DNA of 47,844 nt from Mesorhizobium norvegicum (GCF_004919685.1 NZ_SMYZ01000035.1:1-47844), one strand, 5' to 3'; shown: positions 10,601-18,024, numbered from the stretch's first letter. Notes: generated by a model not told the origin, from the letters alone. Numbers and translations are program-made.

Positions 10601-11019
10601 ACTGCCGAACCGGCCGGGATAGCAGGAACGAAGACCAAGGCGGCATCGGGGTAGGGGACAGATGCCTCTGCAAATGCCGCCATCGCGTCGCGGAGCGCAT
10701 TTTTCTCGCCAAGGGTTTGTGCGTAGAGGTTGGGGATTTCTTTCCACTGGCCGGACGCCAATTGTACATGCCACGTGCCGTTTTCGCCGCCACGCACGGC
10801 GGAACTGAATCCCTTGGATTCAATAACGAGAGCGCGTCGGTCGAGGCCGATAACGAGATCAATTTGCCGGCCGCCAAAATTCACGTTGGCAAGGATAACC
10901 GCTGGGATGCCATATGCCGACAGGGTCTCAACCGCGCGCACCAGGGTAGCCCGTTCCGATGCGTGCTCTATAGGGGTGCCAATGAAAATTTTGATAGAGG
11001 TCATTACCTCATTATGCAC
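7657..11019 (-). CDS. NERD-NACHT STAND ATPase, probable anti-phage sensor
   Basis: The protein has 1120 residues in three parts. The N-terminal NERD-type nuclease-like domain (about 15-120) shows Asp54 in RQIDLVIG and Glu67/Lys69 in LVIESKG, the D...E-x-K of a PD-(D/E)XK fold. A STAND/NACHT-like ATPase follows, with Walker A GDSGCGKS (251-258), Walker B LVLVVDGYNE (317-326) and a VVSSR sensor strand (351-355). The remaining 700 residues are helical repeats without a motif I can name, the usual place for ligand sensing. In bacterial STAND defence proteins, ligand binding by the C-terminus drives ATP-dependent assembly that activates the N-terminal effector. It sits between hamAB and the integrase. 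ATG at 11004 after GAGGT is an alternative start. Confidence 0.75.
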   Translation of the reverse strand: MHNEVMTSIKIFIGTPIEHASERATLVRAVETLSAYGIPAVILANVNFGGRQIDLVIGLDRRALVIESKGFSSAVRGGENGTWHVQLASGQWKEIPNLYAQTLGEKNALRDAMAAFAEASVPYPDAALVFVPAIPAGSAVPSGDFKIAVGGLSALPELITSAANRGWSLDQWRAFAAHHRLIAVPSLEAALSPELLHAERLLLAYGDAFSRTYGPAASEMVPVRCVRDGEAVSSDAIVERVIADGNVLLAGDSGCGKSLLSYKAALFALGHGYIPIVIPAKDFEGNLRDVANREATLLNAQSAAALLSAARLLDRRLVLVVDGYNECTPSERQRLTRSIAAAVRRYNSITVVSSRIELERGDLLPASTYTVQAPDVETKQAIARNASGGAWPEALSGLLEMVGSGLEARMVGQLGRSVLAGTTKYGLFDAYVRERLGSAASDGIRALSRIAGAMTDRVSFSLSVRELDRLSDREGVAGALLQTLQAAKLLDRHGDRVSFSHEMFLNVFAAEAILRRAGDDPDAVGLALRHPRYLEMKPFLLGAIDDDRFRRQVLSNLSDAWVVSACLAGQFGRDAERWANTRCDEVLARLGQEIETVRFDVSKEFARSVQARPETLQDWTEQDRAVLAAIARELVTGRRLDQVLDLIAKMDTRLTEEHGRLLDEARKYKLGLRSSLYAMSYTGFAGHDIGLALLCGPLHSGHLYDGPKVAAEANLFERLRSETLSPGQVGLLIELDRYSERDAPSVGTLLPAILSRLWAKAAGHLRMALMHAAGMSAHALTDDERQALIDAIHDLLPTNNGFDSTGMIDALKFLGALDNDQEEHVASVKREIEAVLANRDDPLMAGVAAALWSCQFDHPYDGAYCEVWRALPGDDRKTLLLLAAQDVDRQSMFSASLLAEVASCGDRAAGPAIAPWTALPPKKEVMMQDVVRTFEMAHAALARLHYPLPDHSAETASPADCAFLACGAIIYWLNRDDLPRAERKLKCAGPLATLSRHEDGVAAAVIGEFSGAGHLFEESAQRLPGSEPVVTSLAQDFPDEIAAIYRAALEQPKRQSGYFEFFMIDDVMKKALAILGNVGDATDIQMLRAWSIHPSYGHVAVRAIKRIEESPHQRLTHPAL

Positions 11020-11419
11020 GAAACAGGGCGGCCCTCATCGGAGATCTATGTTGCTAATGGCAGCTGTCATTAATGCCAAAAGGCTCGTTTCCGTTACACA
11101 AATCCGTGCACAGTCGAGAAAAAATGCCAAATATTGCTTTGCAAACAACGAGATGCACAAAGGCCATTATTTCAAAAGCAGCTCGATCGTAGCCGCGACC
11201 GTCGATCGGAGGCGTGCAACGCCGCCGAGATAGCGAATCTGATACGCCACTCTCGGCAATTATGCAGCCCTCGCCGCTTGGATAGCGTGAAGCATTTCCG
11301 GCTGAGATGCGTATATCAACGCAACATCTTCCAATCCTTGCGACCGTGACAACATCGCTCAATCCTTTCTGGATTCGTCGGTGTCCTCCTAGCAACGGCG
11401 GATGTCTGGCAAAGTGGCT
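11020..11419. other. Gap between NACHT gene and integrase; holds integrase relic
   Basis: No intact gene is supported in these 400 bases. The only recognisable content is the degenerate integrase 3' end at 11260-11363 (listed separately). The right-hand 90 bases contain no hairpin or repeat I could find. Confidence 0.4.
11260..11363 (-). pseudogene. Broken 3' end of a second tyrosine integrase
   Basis: Read on the minus strand, this stretch parallels the C-terminal end of the intact integrase next door. A GRKDWKMLR segment matches the GHKDWKMLR of the catalytic box, then a TGA replaces the following Arg codon. YTH follows, and after a one-base frame change a PEMLHAI segment matches PEQLHVI, ending at a TAA (11260-11262). 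Nucleotide identity to the intact gene is high around the KDWKML codons. Only the last 35 codons or so remain and the frame is broken twice, so it cannot work. It records an earlier or duplicated integration module of the same kind. Confidence 0.6.
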
Positions 11420-12514
11420 TTAGACGATTGCTTGCCGCAACTCCGTATTTGGCGGTGTCTGTTGAAGCCTCGCCGCGATCACATGAAGTTGCTCCGGCCT
11501 CAAATGGGTATAGCGGCGTAGCATCTTCCAATCCTTGTGCCCGGTGACCATCGCGACCTGCTCGATGGTGAAGCCAGCTTCGAACAGGCGGCTTGTGCCT
11601 TCGTGACGCAGGTCGTGAAAGTGCAGATCCTCGATCCTAAGTTCATGACAGGCACGTCGAAAGGCGGTTCCGGCCGACTTCCCATTGTAGGGGAAGATGC
11701 GTCCCTTTCCCTCAGTGGAGAAACGCTGCTCTTCGAGGATCGCGCGGGCGTCGTAACCACTCACATCGAGGAGTGGGATACGCATGTGATTGCCCTTCTT
11801 GTGGCGCGGGTCCTTGCGATCTCGTATCAGCAGGGTGTTGTTGCGGTCGTTGAGGTCCTCCCACGTGGCGTTGCAGATTTCCCCGAGCCGCATGGCGGAT
11901 GCGATCGCAAAGCGGATGATCTTGTCGACGGGGATAATCTGGAAGTTGTTTCCTCTGAAGTATCGGATCAGGGACTCTATCTCGTTAAGCGTCGGTCGCC
12001 GATCGCGCTCGTTGCCCTTGCCAACAAGACCCAAGCGGGTGAGGGCGACACGACCAAGTTCCACCGGCTCCGCTGAATAAGGCAGTCCATGCACAGCCGC
12101 GCCGTGCACCAGCAATGTCCGGACGTACCCGATGTCTATTCCAACGGTGACAGGTCCGGCGCCTTCCTCGGCTCGTTCCTTTCCGAACTTGATGACTTGT
12201 TCGCGACTAAGATCCGCGATGTTGAGCCTTCCGAGCCTGTCTCGTAGCAGGTCTAGGCTGAATGCCTTCGAACGCCCGATCACCTTGCCAACTTCCATCA
12301 TATCCGCGATATGCAGGTCGATCAGGTCGGAGACCGTTTTGATCCCGTCCTTGTGCTTGGGAGCAGGCTTCTGACCCAGGTCGATTTCTCGCTCAATTCG
12401 GCGCGCCCACATCTCGGCGTCCTTGCGGAGCGAGAAGCTGGTGGTGAGGTAGTGGCCCTTGCAGCGAACCTGCACACGCCACTTGCCGGAAGCCAACTTG
12501 TTGATGGATGCCAT
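11420..12514 (-). CDS. int: Tyrosine site-specific integrase of a dusA island
   Basis: From the ATG at 12514 the product has 364 residues. It has an N-terminal arm-binding part (1-55), a SAM-like core-binding domain (about 60-150) and a catalytic domain. The catalytic set is visible: Arg209 in AMRLGE, a Lys in the beta-hairpin near 234-240, His300 and Arg303 in HDLRHEG, His326 in GHKDW, and the nucleophile Tyr335 in RRYTHL. The frame continues to an ATG at 12610, but the internal start has the family-like MASI...G.WRVQ opening. It is divergent from dusA with 127 bases between. Integrases in this position insert mobile DNA into the 5' end of dusA, so this enzyme probably moved the left-hand island. 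Confidence 0.88.
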   Translation of the reverse strand: MASINKLASGKWRVQVRCKGHYLTTSFSLRKDAEMWARRIEREIDLGQKPAPKHKDGIKTVSDLIDLHIADMMEVGKVIGRSKAFSLDLLRDRLGRLNIADLSREQVIKFGKERAEEGAGPVTVGIDIGYVRTLLVHGAAVHGLPYSAEPVELGRVALTRLGLVGKGNERDRRPTLNEIESLIRYFRGNNFQIIPVDKIIRFAIASAMRLGEICNATWEDLNDRNNTLLIRDRKDPRHKKGNHMRIPLLDVSGYDARAILEEQRFSTEGKGRIFPYNGKSAGTAFRRACHELRIEDLHFHDLRHEGTSRLFEAGFTIEQVAMVTGHKDWKMLRRYTHLRPEQLHVIAARLQQTPPNTELRQAIV

Positions 12515-12641
12515 GGTGGTCTCTTTTTCGTGCACGCTGTGTGCACAGGGAGGAGTACAAAATGCGAAAACTGACGGATATCGTGTCGTACAAACGGCGA
12601 ACGTGTGCACGTTTTAAGGCCCTGAAAATACGAGAAAAATC
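12515..12641. promoter_or_regulatory. int/dusA intergenic region with GTGCAC motifs
   Basis: Three GTGCAC cores lie in this 127-base gap: 12530-12535, 12541-12546 and within 12600-12613. The last is part of a longer palindrome with six-base arms AACGTG and CACGTT around a two-base centre. They could be operators of the integrase promoter or integrase/excisionase arm sites. Both the int and dusA promoters must lie here. The function is inferred from position only. Confidence 0.35.
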
Positions 12642-13637
12642 GTGATAAATCAAGCTCATAGGATTTCCGTTGCGCCTATGATGGATTGGACGGACCGGCA
12701 TTGCCGGTTCTTCCACCGCCAGCTGACGAGCCGTGCGCTGCTCTACACCGAGATGGTGGTGGCCGATGCGGTCATCCACGGCGCTCGCGAGCGGCTGCTC
12801 GGCTTCGATGCGGCGGAACATCCGGTCGCCTTGCAGCTCGGCGGCTCGGATCGCGAAAAACTTGCCGAGGCGGCGCGCATCGGCGAAGCTTTTGGCTATG
12901 ACGAGATCAACCTCAATGTCGGCTGTCCGTCAGACCGCGTCCAGTCGGGCACGTTCGGCGCATGCCTGATGAAGGTGCCGGACCTCGTCGCCGGCTGCGT
13001 CGCGGCGATGAAGGCGGCGGTGACAATTCCCGTCACCGTCAAATGCCGCATCGGCGTCGACGAGCAGGATCCGGAGCCGGCCCTCGATTCGCTGGCGGAT
13101 GGTGTTTTCGACGCCGGCGCCGACACGCTGTGGGTGCATGCGCGCAAGGCGTGGCTGGAAGGGCTGAGCCCCAAGGAAAACCGCGACATCCCGCCGCTCG
13201 ATTATGGCCGCGTCTATCGGCTGAAGGCCAGAAAACAAAACGAATTCATCGGCATCAATGGCGGCATTCAGTCGATTGAAGAGGCGCGGGCGCATCTCGA
13301 TCATGTCGACGGCGCCATGCTTGGCCGCGCTGCCTATCACACGCCCGGCATTCTGGCCGGCGTGGATGCCGCCTTCTACGGCGCCAAGCCCGAGGCGTTC
13401 GACTTCGCCGCGCTGATCGATGCCATGGCGGGCTATGCGGCACGCCATATCGAGCAGGGCGGGCGGCTTGGCCATGTCACGCGTCATATGGTCGGTCTGT
13501 TTCACGGCTTGCCCGGCGCGCGCCGCTACCGCCAGATCCTGTCCACCGACGCGAGCCGGCCCGGGGCCGGACCGGACGTGCTGAAGACGGCTTTCGCAGC
13601 CGTCGAGTTCGGTGGAGCAGCAGCCGAAGCGGCTTGA
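12642..13637 (+). CDS. dusA: tRNA-dihydrouridine synthase A
   Basis: DusA uses FMN and NADPH to reduce uridine 20/20a in the D-loop of tRNA. The 331-residue product opens with the family signature RISVAPMMDWTDRHCR. The catalytic-cysteine region reads NLNVGCPSDRVQSG (family Cys within GCPS). A TVKCRIGVD strand and a GINGGIQ FMN phosphate site follow, and the C-terminal part has the helical tRNA-binding region. The only usable start upstream of the signature is GTG at 12642. The first seven codons probably come from island DNA, with homology starting at the Arg-Ile-Ser codons. The length is normal, so the gene should work. It faces away from the integrase and converges with the aspartic protease gene. 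Confidence 0.93.
   Translation: MINQAHRISVAPMMDWTDRHCRFFHRQLTSRALLYTEMVVADAVIHGARERLLGFDAAEHPVALQLGGSDREKLAEAARIGEAFGYDEINLNVGCPSDRVQSGTFGACLMKVPDLVAGCVAAMKAAVTIPVTVKCRIGVDEQDPEPALDSLADGVFDAGADTLWVHARKAWLEGLSPKENRDIPPLDYGRVYRLKARKQNEFIGINGGIQSIEEARAHLDHVDGAMLGRAAYHTPGILAGVDAAFYGAKPEAFDFAALIDAMAGYAARHIEQGGRLGHVTRHMVGLFHGLPGARRYRQILSTDASRPGAGPDVLKTAFAAVEFGGAAAEAA
12660..12700 (+). other. Probable attachment site in the dusA 5' end
   Basis: Islands with this integrase class recombine within the first codons of dusA, around the sequence for SVAPMMDWTD. Here that sequence begins just after 12660, right where DusA homology starts and next to the integrase. The exact core cannot be fixed without the other copy, which I could not find in the window. 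Confidence 0.4.
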
Positions 13638-13647
13638 GCTTCGGGGA

Positions 13648-14352
13648 TCAATCCCTGAGGATCATGCGGTCGCCGCGCACATCGAAGCCCGACAAAGAAC
13701 TGATGAAGTTCATGCCGAGCAGGGATTGGCTGAGCATGCCGGGTGCGGCGATCATCACCGGCATGTCCCTGCGCATGATGCCGCCGATCTCGATCTGATC
13801 GGTTTTCGCGGCCGCGGCGCGCGCTATGCCGTTGGCGGTCGAAACCGGTATGGTGTAGTTGAGCGCCGCTGGATTGAATCCGGCGGCTTGTGCGTCTTCG
13901 GACGTCAGCACGGTGCTGGTCGCGCCGGTATCCACCACGGCTCGGACCGGGTTGCCGTTGACCAGGATGCGCGCTTCGAAATGGCCGTTGTCCGCCATGT
14001 CGAGCGTCACCGTGGCGTGACCGTCTTCGACACCCAGCGCCAGCGGGCTGCCGGGAACAAGGCCCGCGGTCACGCGGCTGGCGACATCCTGCAGTTCATA
14101 GCGATACTGGTAGCCGGCGATCAGCGCGAGCGCGATGGCCGCCCAGGCGCCGAGGTTGCGGGCCATGGCGCCGAGCGGCCTGCCCGAGCGAAGCAGGCCG
14201 GCGCCGATGAGGGCGCCAAAGGCGCCGAGCCAGATCAGCCGGCTGAAATCATAATTCTCGACGCCAAGCGTGCTGCCGGCGGAATCGTTGAGCATGAGCA
14301 GGACTGCTCCCACCCCGATCGCGGCCATCAATATCCAGAACAGTCGGCTCAT
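13648..14352 (-). CDS. Retropepsin-like aspartic protease (TIGR02281 type), membrane-bound
   Basis: The 234-residue protein has two or three N-terminal membrane segments (about 5-22, 40-55 and 68-82). A clan AA protease domain follows, with the catalytic DTGA at 141-144 preceded by NGNPVRAVV. The later strands IEIGGI and SLLGMNFISSL are typical of the TIGR02281 family. Such proteins have one active-site Asp per chain and work as dimers. The domain should face the periplasm. The start is 13 bases after the DUF1289 stop on the same strand, so the two form an operon. Substrates are not known for this family in rhizobia. Confidence 0.85.
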   Translation of the reverse strand: MSRLFWILMAAIGVGAVLLMLNDSAGSTLGVENYDFSRLIWLGAFGALIGAGLLRSGRPLGAMARNLGAWAAIALALIAGYQYRYELQDVASRVTAGLVPGSPLALGVEDGHATVTLDMADNGHFEARILVNGNPVRAVVDTGATSTVLTSEDAQAAGFNPAALNYTIPVSTANGIARAAAAKTDQIEIGGIMRRDMPVMIAAPGMLSQSLLGMNFISSLSGFDVRGDRMILRD

Positions 14353-14365
14353 CCGCGTGGTCGCC

Positions 14366-14599
14366 TCACGAAAGCGCGTCGCGTTCGCGCGCCATGCGGG
14401 TGCGGCGCGTTTCCCGGCGCGGCCGGCGCTCGACCGTTTCCAGCCGGGCCGGCAATTGCGCCATGACGGTGCGGCGCGTTTCCGGCGTCATCCCGATCCA
14501 GGTGCCGATTTCCTCGCGCGTGCGGCCGCACCCGAAACAGAAGCCGGTTTTCATGTCGATCGAACAGACGAGGATGCACGGGGATTCGATGGCCGTCAT
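14366..14599 (-). CDS. DUF1289 small cysteine-rich protein
   Basis: The 77-residue product carries the DUF1289 signature: SPCILVCSID, then GFCFGCGRTREEIGTW. This gives four conserved Cys residues (8, 12, 21, 24) that look able to bind a metal, followed by a basic Arg-rich tail. The start at 14599 is set by the family start (the MTAIESPC segment) with an AGAGAAAG site ahead. It is first in a two-gene unit with the aspartic protease. The molecular role of DUF1289 proteins is not established. Confidence 0.88.
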   Translation of the reverse strand: MTAIESPCILVCSIDMKTGFCFGCGRTREEIGTWIGMTPETRRTVMAQLPARLETVERRPRRETRRTRMARERDALS

Positions 14600-14796
14600 G
14601 ACTTTCTCTTGGGCTTCCAACCGGAATCCCTTGTTCCATCTCCACATGGTGCAACGGCAATGCCAATGCAAGCCCTCGCGATTGCGCCCTTGGCGGCCAG
14701 CTTTGCGGCAAATGCAGGACCATGATCCAGGAGGTTGTGCCAACCACGCAAGGCGGCTATGCCGCTCACCAACTCCAGGGAATGATCGCCAACGTG

Positions 14797-15795
14797 ATGA
14801 CCAGCGCACTGCCTTTCGACGATTTTCGCAACCTGCTTGCCGGCCTGCCGCCGGCCGACACGGCAGCCGAAACCCGCGTGCGCACGCTGTTTGCCAAGGC
14901 CGACAAATCGGGCAATTCACTTGGCCGCATCGAGGATATCGCTGCGTGGCTGGCCGCCTGGAGCGGGCGGGCTCCACCCGCGGTGACAAGACCACTGATG
15001 GCGGTCTTTGCCGGCAACCACGGTGTTGTCAGGCACGGCATTTCGCCACGGCCGGTGGCGGCGACCGCCAATGCGGTCGAGCTTTGCGCTGCCGGGGGTG
15101 CCGCGATCAACCAGATCTGCATCGCCAACGATCTCGGGCTGAAGGTTTTCGATCTTGCCCTGCATATCCCGACCGCCGACATCACCTGTCATGCCGCACT
15201 GGATGAGCGTGGCTGCGCCGCCACCATGGCCTTCGGCATGGAAGCGATCGCGGGCGGTACCGATCTGCTGTGCCTGGGCGATCTTGGCGTCGGCAACTCC
15301 ACCGTCGCTGCAGCCCTGTTTGCGGCGCTGTTCGGGGGCAGGGGCGTCGACTGGGTCGGCCCGGGGTCGGGCGCCGATGCGGTGATGCAGGCACGCAAGG
15401 CGGACGTGGTCGATGCGGCGCTGGCTTTTCACGGCGGCCATCTCAGCGACCCGCTCGAGGCGCTGCGCCGGGTCGGCGGCCGTGAGTTCGCGGCGATCGC
15501 CGGCGCCATCCTTGCCGCGCGGATGCAGAAGATTCCGGTGCTGCTCGACGGGCTTGCCGCAACGGCCGCCGCAGCGGTGCTGCATGCCGCCAACCCCGCC
15601 GCGCTCGATCATTGCCTGCTGGCCAGCCTGTCGCCGGAGCCCGCGCATGCCCGGGCTGCTCAACGCCTCGGCCTGCGCCCGTTGCTTGATTTGGGCATCA
15701 GCCATGGCGAAGGGGCAGGGGCCGCCCTTGCCGCGGGTCTGGTCAAGGCTGCAGCGCTGACCAGCTCGGGCATGGCTGCGGCGGTACGCGGTTAG
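14797..15795 (+). CDS. cobT: Nicotinate-nucleotide-dimethylbenzimidazole phosphoribosyltransferase
   Basis: The enzyme makes alpha-ribazole phosphate from dimethylbenzimidazole and nicotinate mononucleotide for the lower loop of cobalamin. It is called CobU in the older Pseudomonas denitrificans scheme. Recognisable features are the VFAGNHGVVRHGIS segment, GDLGVGNSTVAAAL, and the C-terminal SHGEGAGAAL with the catalytic Glu (about residue 305). The family start MTSALPFDDF is at 14797. The frame stays open to ATG at 14782 and 14722, so the annotated start could differ by up to 25 codons. I looked for a cobalamin riboswitch in the 120 bases upstream and saw none. The other cob genes are not in the window. 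Confidence 0.93.
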   Translation: MTSALPFDDFRNLLAGLPPADTAAETRVRTLFAKADKSGNSLGRIEDIAAWLAAWSGRAPPAVTRPLMAVFAGNHGVVRHGISPRPVAATANAVELCAAGGAAINQICIANDLGLKVFDLALHIPTADITCHAALDERGCAATMAFGMEAIAGGTDLLCLGDLGVGNSTVAAALFAALFGGRGVDWVGPGSGADAVMQARKADVVDAALAFHGGHLSDPLEALRRVGGREFAAIAGAILAARMQKIPVLLDGLAATAAAAVLHAANPAALDHCLLASLSPEPAHARAAQRLGLRPLLDLGISHGEGAGAALAAGLVKAAALTSSGMAAAVRG

Positions 15796-15807
15796 AGTCT
15801 TGGCGTA

Positions 15808-17331
15808 TCAGCGCCGCCGAGCTGCTACTGCTGCTGTCGGCAGCGCGGGCAATTCCTCCATCACCCGGCTCAGCGGGAAGATGGCGATCGCCTCTGTCCC
15901 TTCGCGCAGCTTGGAATGAAGTTCGAACTCGCCGCCATGCATGGCAAGCAGGCCTTGCACGATCGGCAGGCCAAGCCCGGTGCCTTGCTCGGCGCTCTTG
16001 ATGGCGATCGAACCCTGGCCGAAGGCTGAGAGCACCACCGGGATTTCGTCCTCCGGTATGCCCGGGCCATTGTCCTTGATCGACATGTATTGCCCGCCGC
16101 CCGCCGTCCAGCCGACGCGGACGCGGATTTCACCGCCGGTGGCGGTGAATTTTATCGCATTCGACAGAAGGTTGAGCGTGATCTGCCGCACCGCCCGCTC
16201 GTCGGCGAATAGGCGTGGCAACTGATGCTCGAAATCCTGGACGACGCGGATATCCTTGTTGCGCGCCCTCAGCTCCATCATGTGACAGCAATCCTCGACG
16301 ATGTTCAGCAGCATCACCGGCTCTTCATTGAGCTGGTAGCGGCCGGCCTCGATGCGCGACAGGTCGAGGATCTCATTGATCAGATCGAGCAGATGCTGGC
16401 CGGATTCGTGCACGTCGTGGGCGTAGTCGCGATAGGTGGGATTGCTCATCGGTCCCAGCACCTCGTTCGACATCACCTCGGAAAAGCCGAGAATGGCATT
16501 GAGCGGTGTGCGCAGCTCGTGGCTCATCGAAGCGAGGAACCGCGATTTCGCCAGGTTGGCGTCTTCCGCCCGCCGCCGCGCCTCGTCCGACATCGATTTC
16601 GCCGTCTCCAGTTCGGCGATCAGCGCATCCTTTTCGGAGCGGAACGACAACACCATCAGGGACGAGCGGTTGAGGTGACGGGCCACATAGGCAAAGAAGG
16701 GCAGCGACACGACCAGCAGCCCGGCCATGATCGCCTCAACCGGCATCCATAGCTTGAAGCCGGCATAGGCGTAGAACGCCACGGGAACGGCAAACGTCGC
16801 CAACAGCGCCCCGCTCAGAGATGAGGTCATCACCGCGGTCGCCGCCATGGCGAACAGCAGCACCACGGCCTTGACCAGCTGGAACTGGTCGACCTGGCAG
16901 GCGCCGCAGCCAAGCCAGACGAACCATGCCCAGCCAAGGCCGCAAAGGAAATGGCAGATCAGGAATTCCCGTCGTGTTTGCAAAGGGTTGAGGTCGGAAG
17001 CTTCCGTGCGTTCAATGCGCCGCGCCATGAAGGCGACGATGGTGTAGCAGGTCAGCGTGAACAGCGCCCAGAGGCCGATCTCGTTGCCGACGCCGGCCAG
17101 TCGGCCAGCAGCCGCGATCGCCAGGATGAGAAGCGGGATGGCGATGGCGCCGCTTGTCATCGCGCGGGCGTGGAGCTTCAGCAGTTCGCGATCGAAATCG
17201 GGATTGCCGGCCTGCTGCGAAAGACGGTCACGCGTCTTGCGCACCGCGCGCGCCACATCGCTGTTGCGATGAGGTTTCCTGCGGTCCACAATGAACTTGT
17301 CCGCTGTGTTCGAGCGTTGCAAGGGCATCAA
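15808..17331 (-). CDS. Membrane sensor histidine kinase, PdhS/PleC/DivJ-like
   Basis: The 507-residue protein has about six N-terminal membrane segments (60-215), a coiled region (230-262), then HisKA and HATPase domains. The phospho-accepting His271 is in SHELRTPLNAILGFSEVM. The N box is around Asn391 (NLLSNAIKF), G1 is DNGPGIP (420-426) and G2 is GTGLGLPIV (450-458). The H-box region strongly resembles the PleC/DivJ/PdhS kinases that feed DivK in alphaproteobacterial cell-cycle control. That link is family inference, because many orphan rhizobial kinases share it. No response regulator gene is adjacent. It is divergent from the thermonuclease gene. Confidence 0.85.
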   Translation of the reverse strand: MMPLQRSNTADKFIVDRRKPHRNSDVARAVRKTRDRLSQQAGNPDFDRELLKLHARAMTSGAIAIPLLILAIAAAGRLAGVGNEIGLWALFTLTCYTIVAFMARRIERTEASDLNPLQTRREFLICHFLCGLGWAWFVWLGCGACQVDQFQLVKAVVLLFAMAATAVMTSSLSGALLATFAVPVAFYAYAGFKLWMPVEAIMAGLLVVSLPFFAYVARHLNRSSLMVLSFRSEKDALIAELETAKSMSDEARRRAEDANLAKSRFLASMSHELRTPLNAILGFSEVMSNEVLGPMSNPTYRDYAHDVHESGQHLLDLINEILDLSRIEAGRYQLNEEPVMLLNIVEDCCHMMELRARNKDIRVVQDFEHQLPRLFADERAVRQITLNLLSNAIKFTATGGEIRVRVGWTAGGGQYMSIKDNGPGIPEDEIPVVLSAFGQGSIAIKSAEQGTGLGLPIVQGLLAMHGGEFELHSKLREGTEAIAIFPLSRVMEELPALPTAAVAARRR

Positions 17332-17403
17332 AACTTCAATTTATGCGAGCAGCGGTTTCCAAGTGTTAAGCTACGTTCGAATGATTAACCAACCGTTTGC
17401 CAT

Positions 17404-18024
17404 ATGAGCCGATCTTGGTCGCCGAGGCCGCGCCGGCGATACGTTGCGCCACCCAGAAGCCTGTGGCGCCGGCTGGTGGATTACGGGCTTACATCAATCA
17501 TTCTCGGATTGCTGATTCTGCTGGCGGCCCGCCTCGACCGGGTTGAAACCCGCAAGACGCAAGGCGTGGCAATCATCAACGACGGCGATTCGATCACGCT
17601 TGGCACTGAGCGTATCCGCATGCGCGGCATCGATGCTCCGGAGTATACGCAGACTTGCCGCAGGAATGACGCCGACTATCCCTGTGGCACGCTTGCGCGT
17701 CAGTCGCTCGTTCGCCTGATCGCGGGCAAGCCTGTCTCCTGTGCCGGCTGGCAGCGTGACCGTTATGGCCGGCTGCTCGGCGACTGCACCGCCGGCGGCA
17801 AGGATCTCAACCGCGCGCAGGTCGAAGCGGGCTGGGCGGTTGCCTATGGCGACTTCGAGAGCGAGGAAGCCATCGCCCGCGCGGGAAAGGCCGGCATCTG
17901 GGCGGGTACGTTCGACCAGCCGCAGGACTGGCGCGACAGCCATCACGGCGAAGTCGTCGAGAGAAAGCACGGCACACTGGCGTCGATCGGCGATGCCGTG
18001 CGCGAGATTTTTCGCTTCTGGTGA
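17404..18024 (+). CDS. Membrane-anchored thermonuclease (SNase-like)
   Basis: The 206-residue protein has an Arg-rich start and one membrane segment (about 27-43). A staphylococcal-nuclease-like domain follows. Motifs seen are GDSITLG, IRMRGIDAPEYTQ (catalytic Arg and Glu) and WQRDRYGRLLGDC (second catalytic Arg), then LNRAQVEAGWAVAY. This places a calcium-dependent sugar-nonspecific nuclease on the outer face of the inner membrane. Two Cys pairs could form disulfides. ATG at 17404 is the first in frame. The next gene, a GST, starts 43 bases later on the same strand. Confidence 0.85.
   Translation: MSRSWSPRPRRRYVAPPRSLWRRLVDYGLTSIILGLLILLAARLDRVETRKTQGVAIINDGDSITLGTERIRMRGIDAPEYTQTCRRNDADYPCGTLARQSLVRLIAGKPVSCAGWQRDRYGRLLGDCTAGGKDLNRAQVEAGWAVAYGDFESEEAIARAGKAGIWAGTFDQPQDWRDSHHGEVVERKHGTLASIGDAVREIFRFW

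Larger units (their letters stand above)
508..12660. mobile_element. Visible part of a dusA-integrated genomic island
   Basis: The block is bounded on the right by the integrase and dusA. It contains defence genes (NERD-NACHT protein, HamA, HamB), a DUF5623-like gene, an unknown gene and an integrase relic. None of these belong to the usual rhizobial housekeeping set that fills the next 25 kb. The left end is not seen: no second copy of the dusA 5' sequence was found, so the LysR fragment may lie inside or outside the island. The limits given are therefore a minimum reading, not a measured element. Confidence 0.6.

Noticed and set aside
1..11000. A second copy of the dusA 5' sequence as left attachment site
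   Set aside because: I searched by eye for the sequence around the SVAPMMDW codons on the left side and found no convincing repeat. The left end probably lies outside.
13612..14466. Long plus-strand frame opposite the aspartic protease and DUF1289 genes
   Set aside because: It is antisense to two genes with clear family motifs and has a biased Arg/His-rich composition typical of a shadow frame.
14600..14796. Cobalamin riboswitch before cobT
   Set aside because: No B12-box-like conserved segments or paired stems were recognised.
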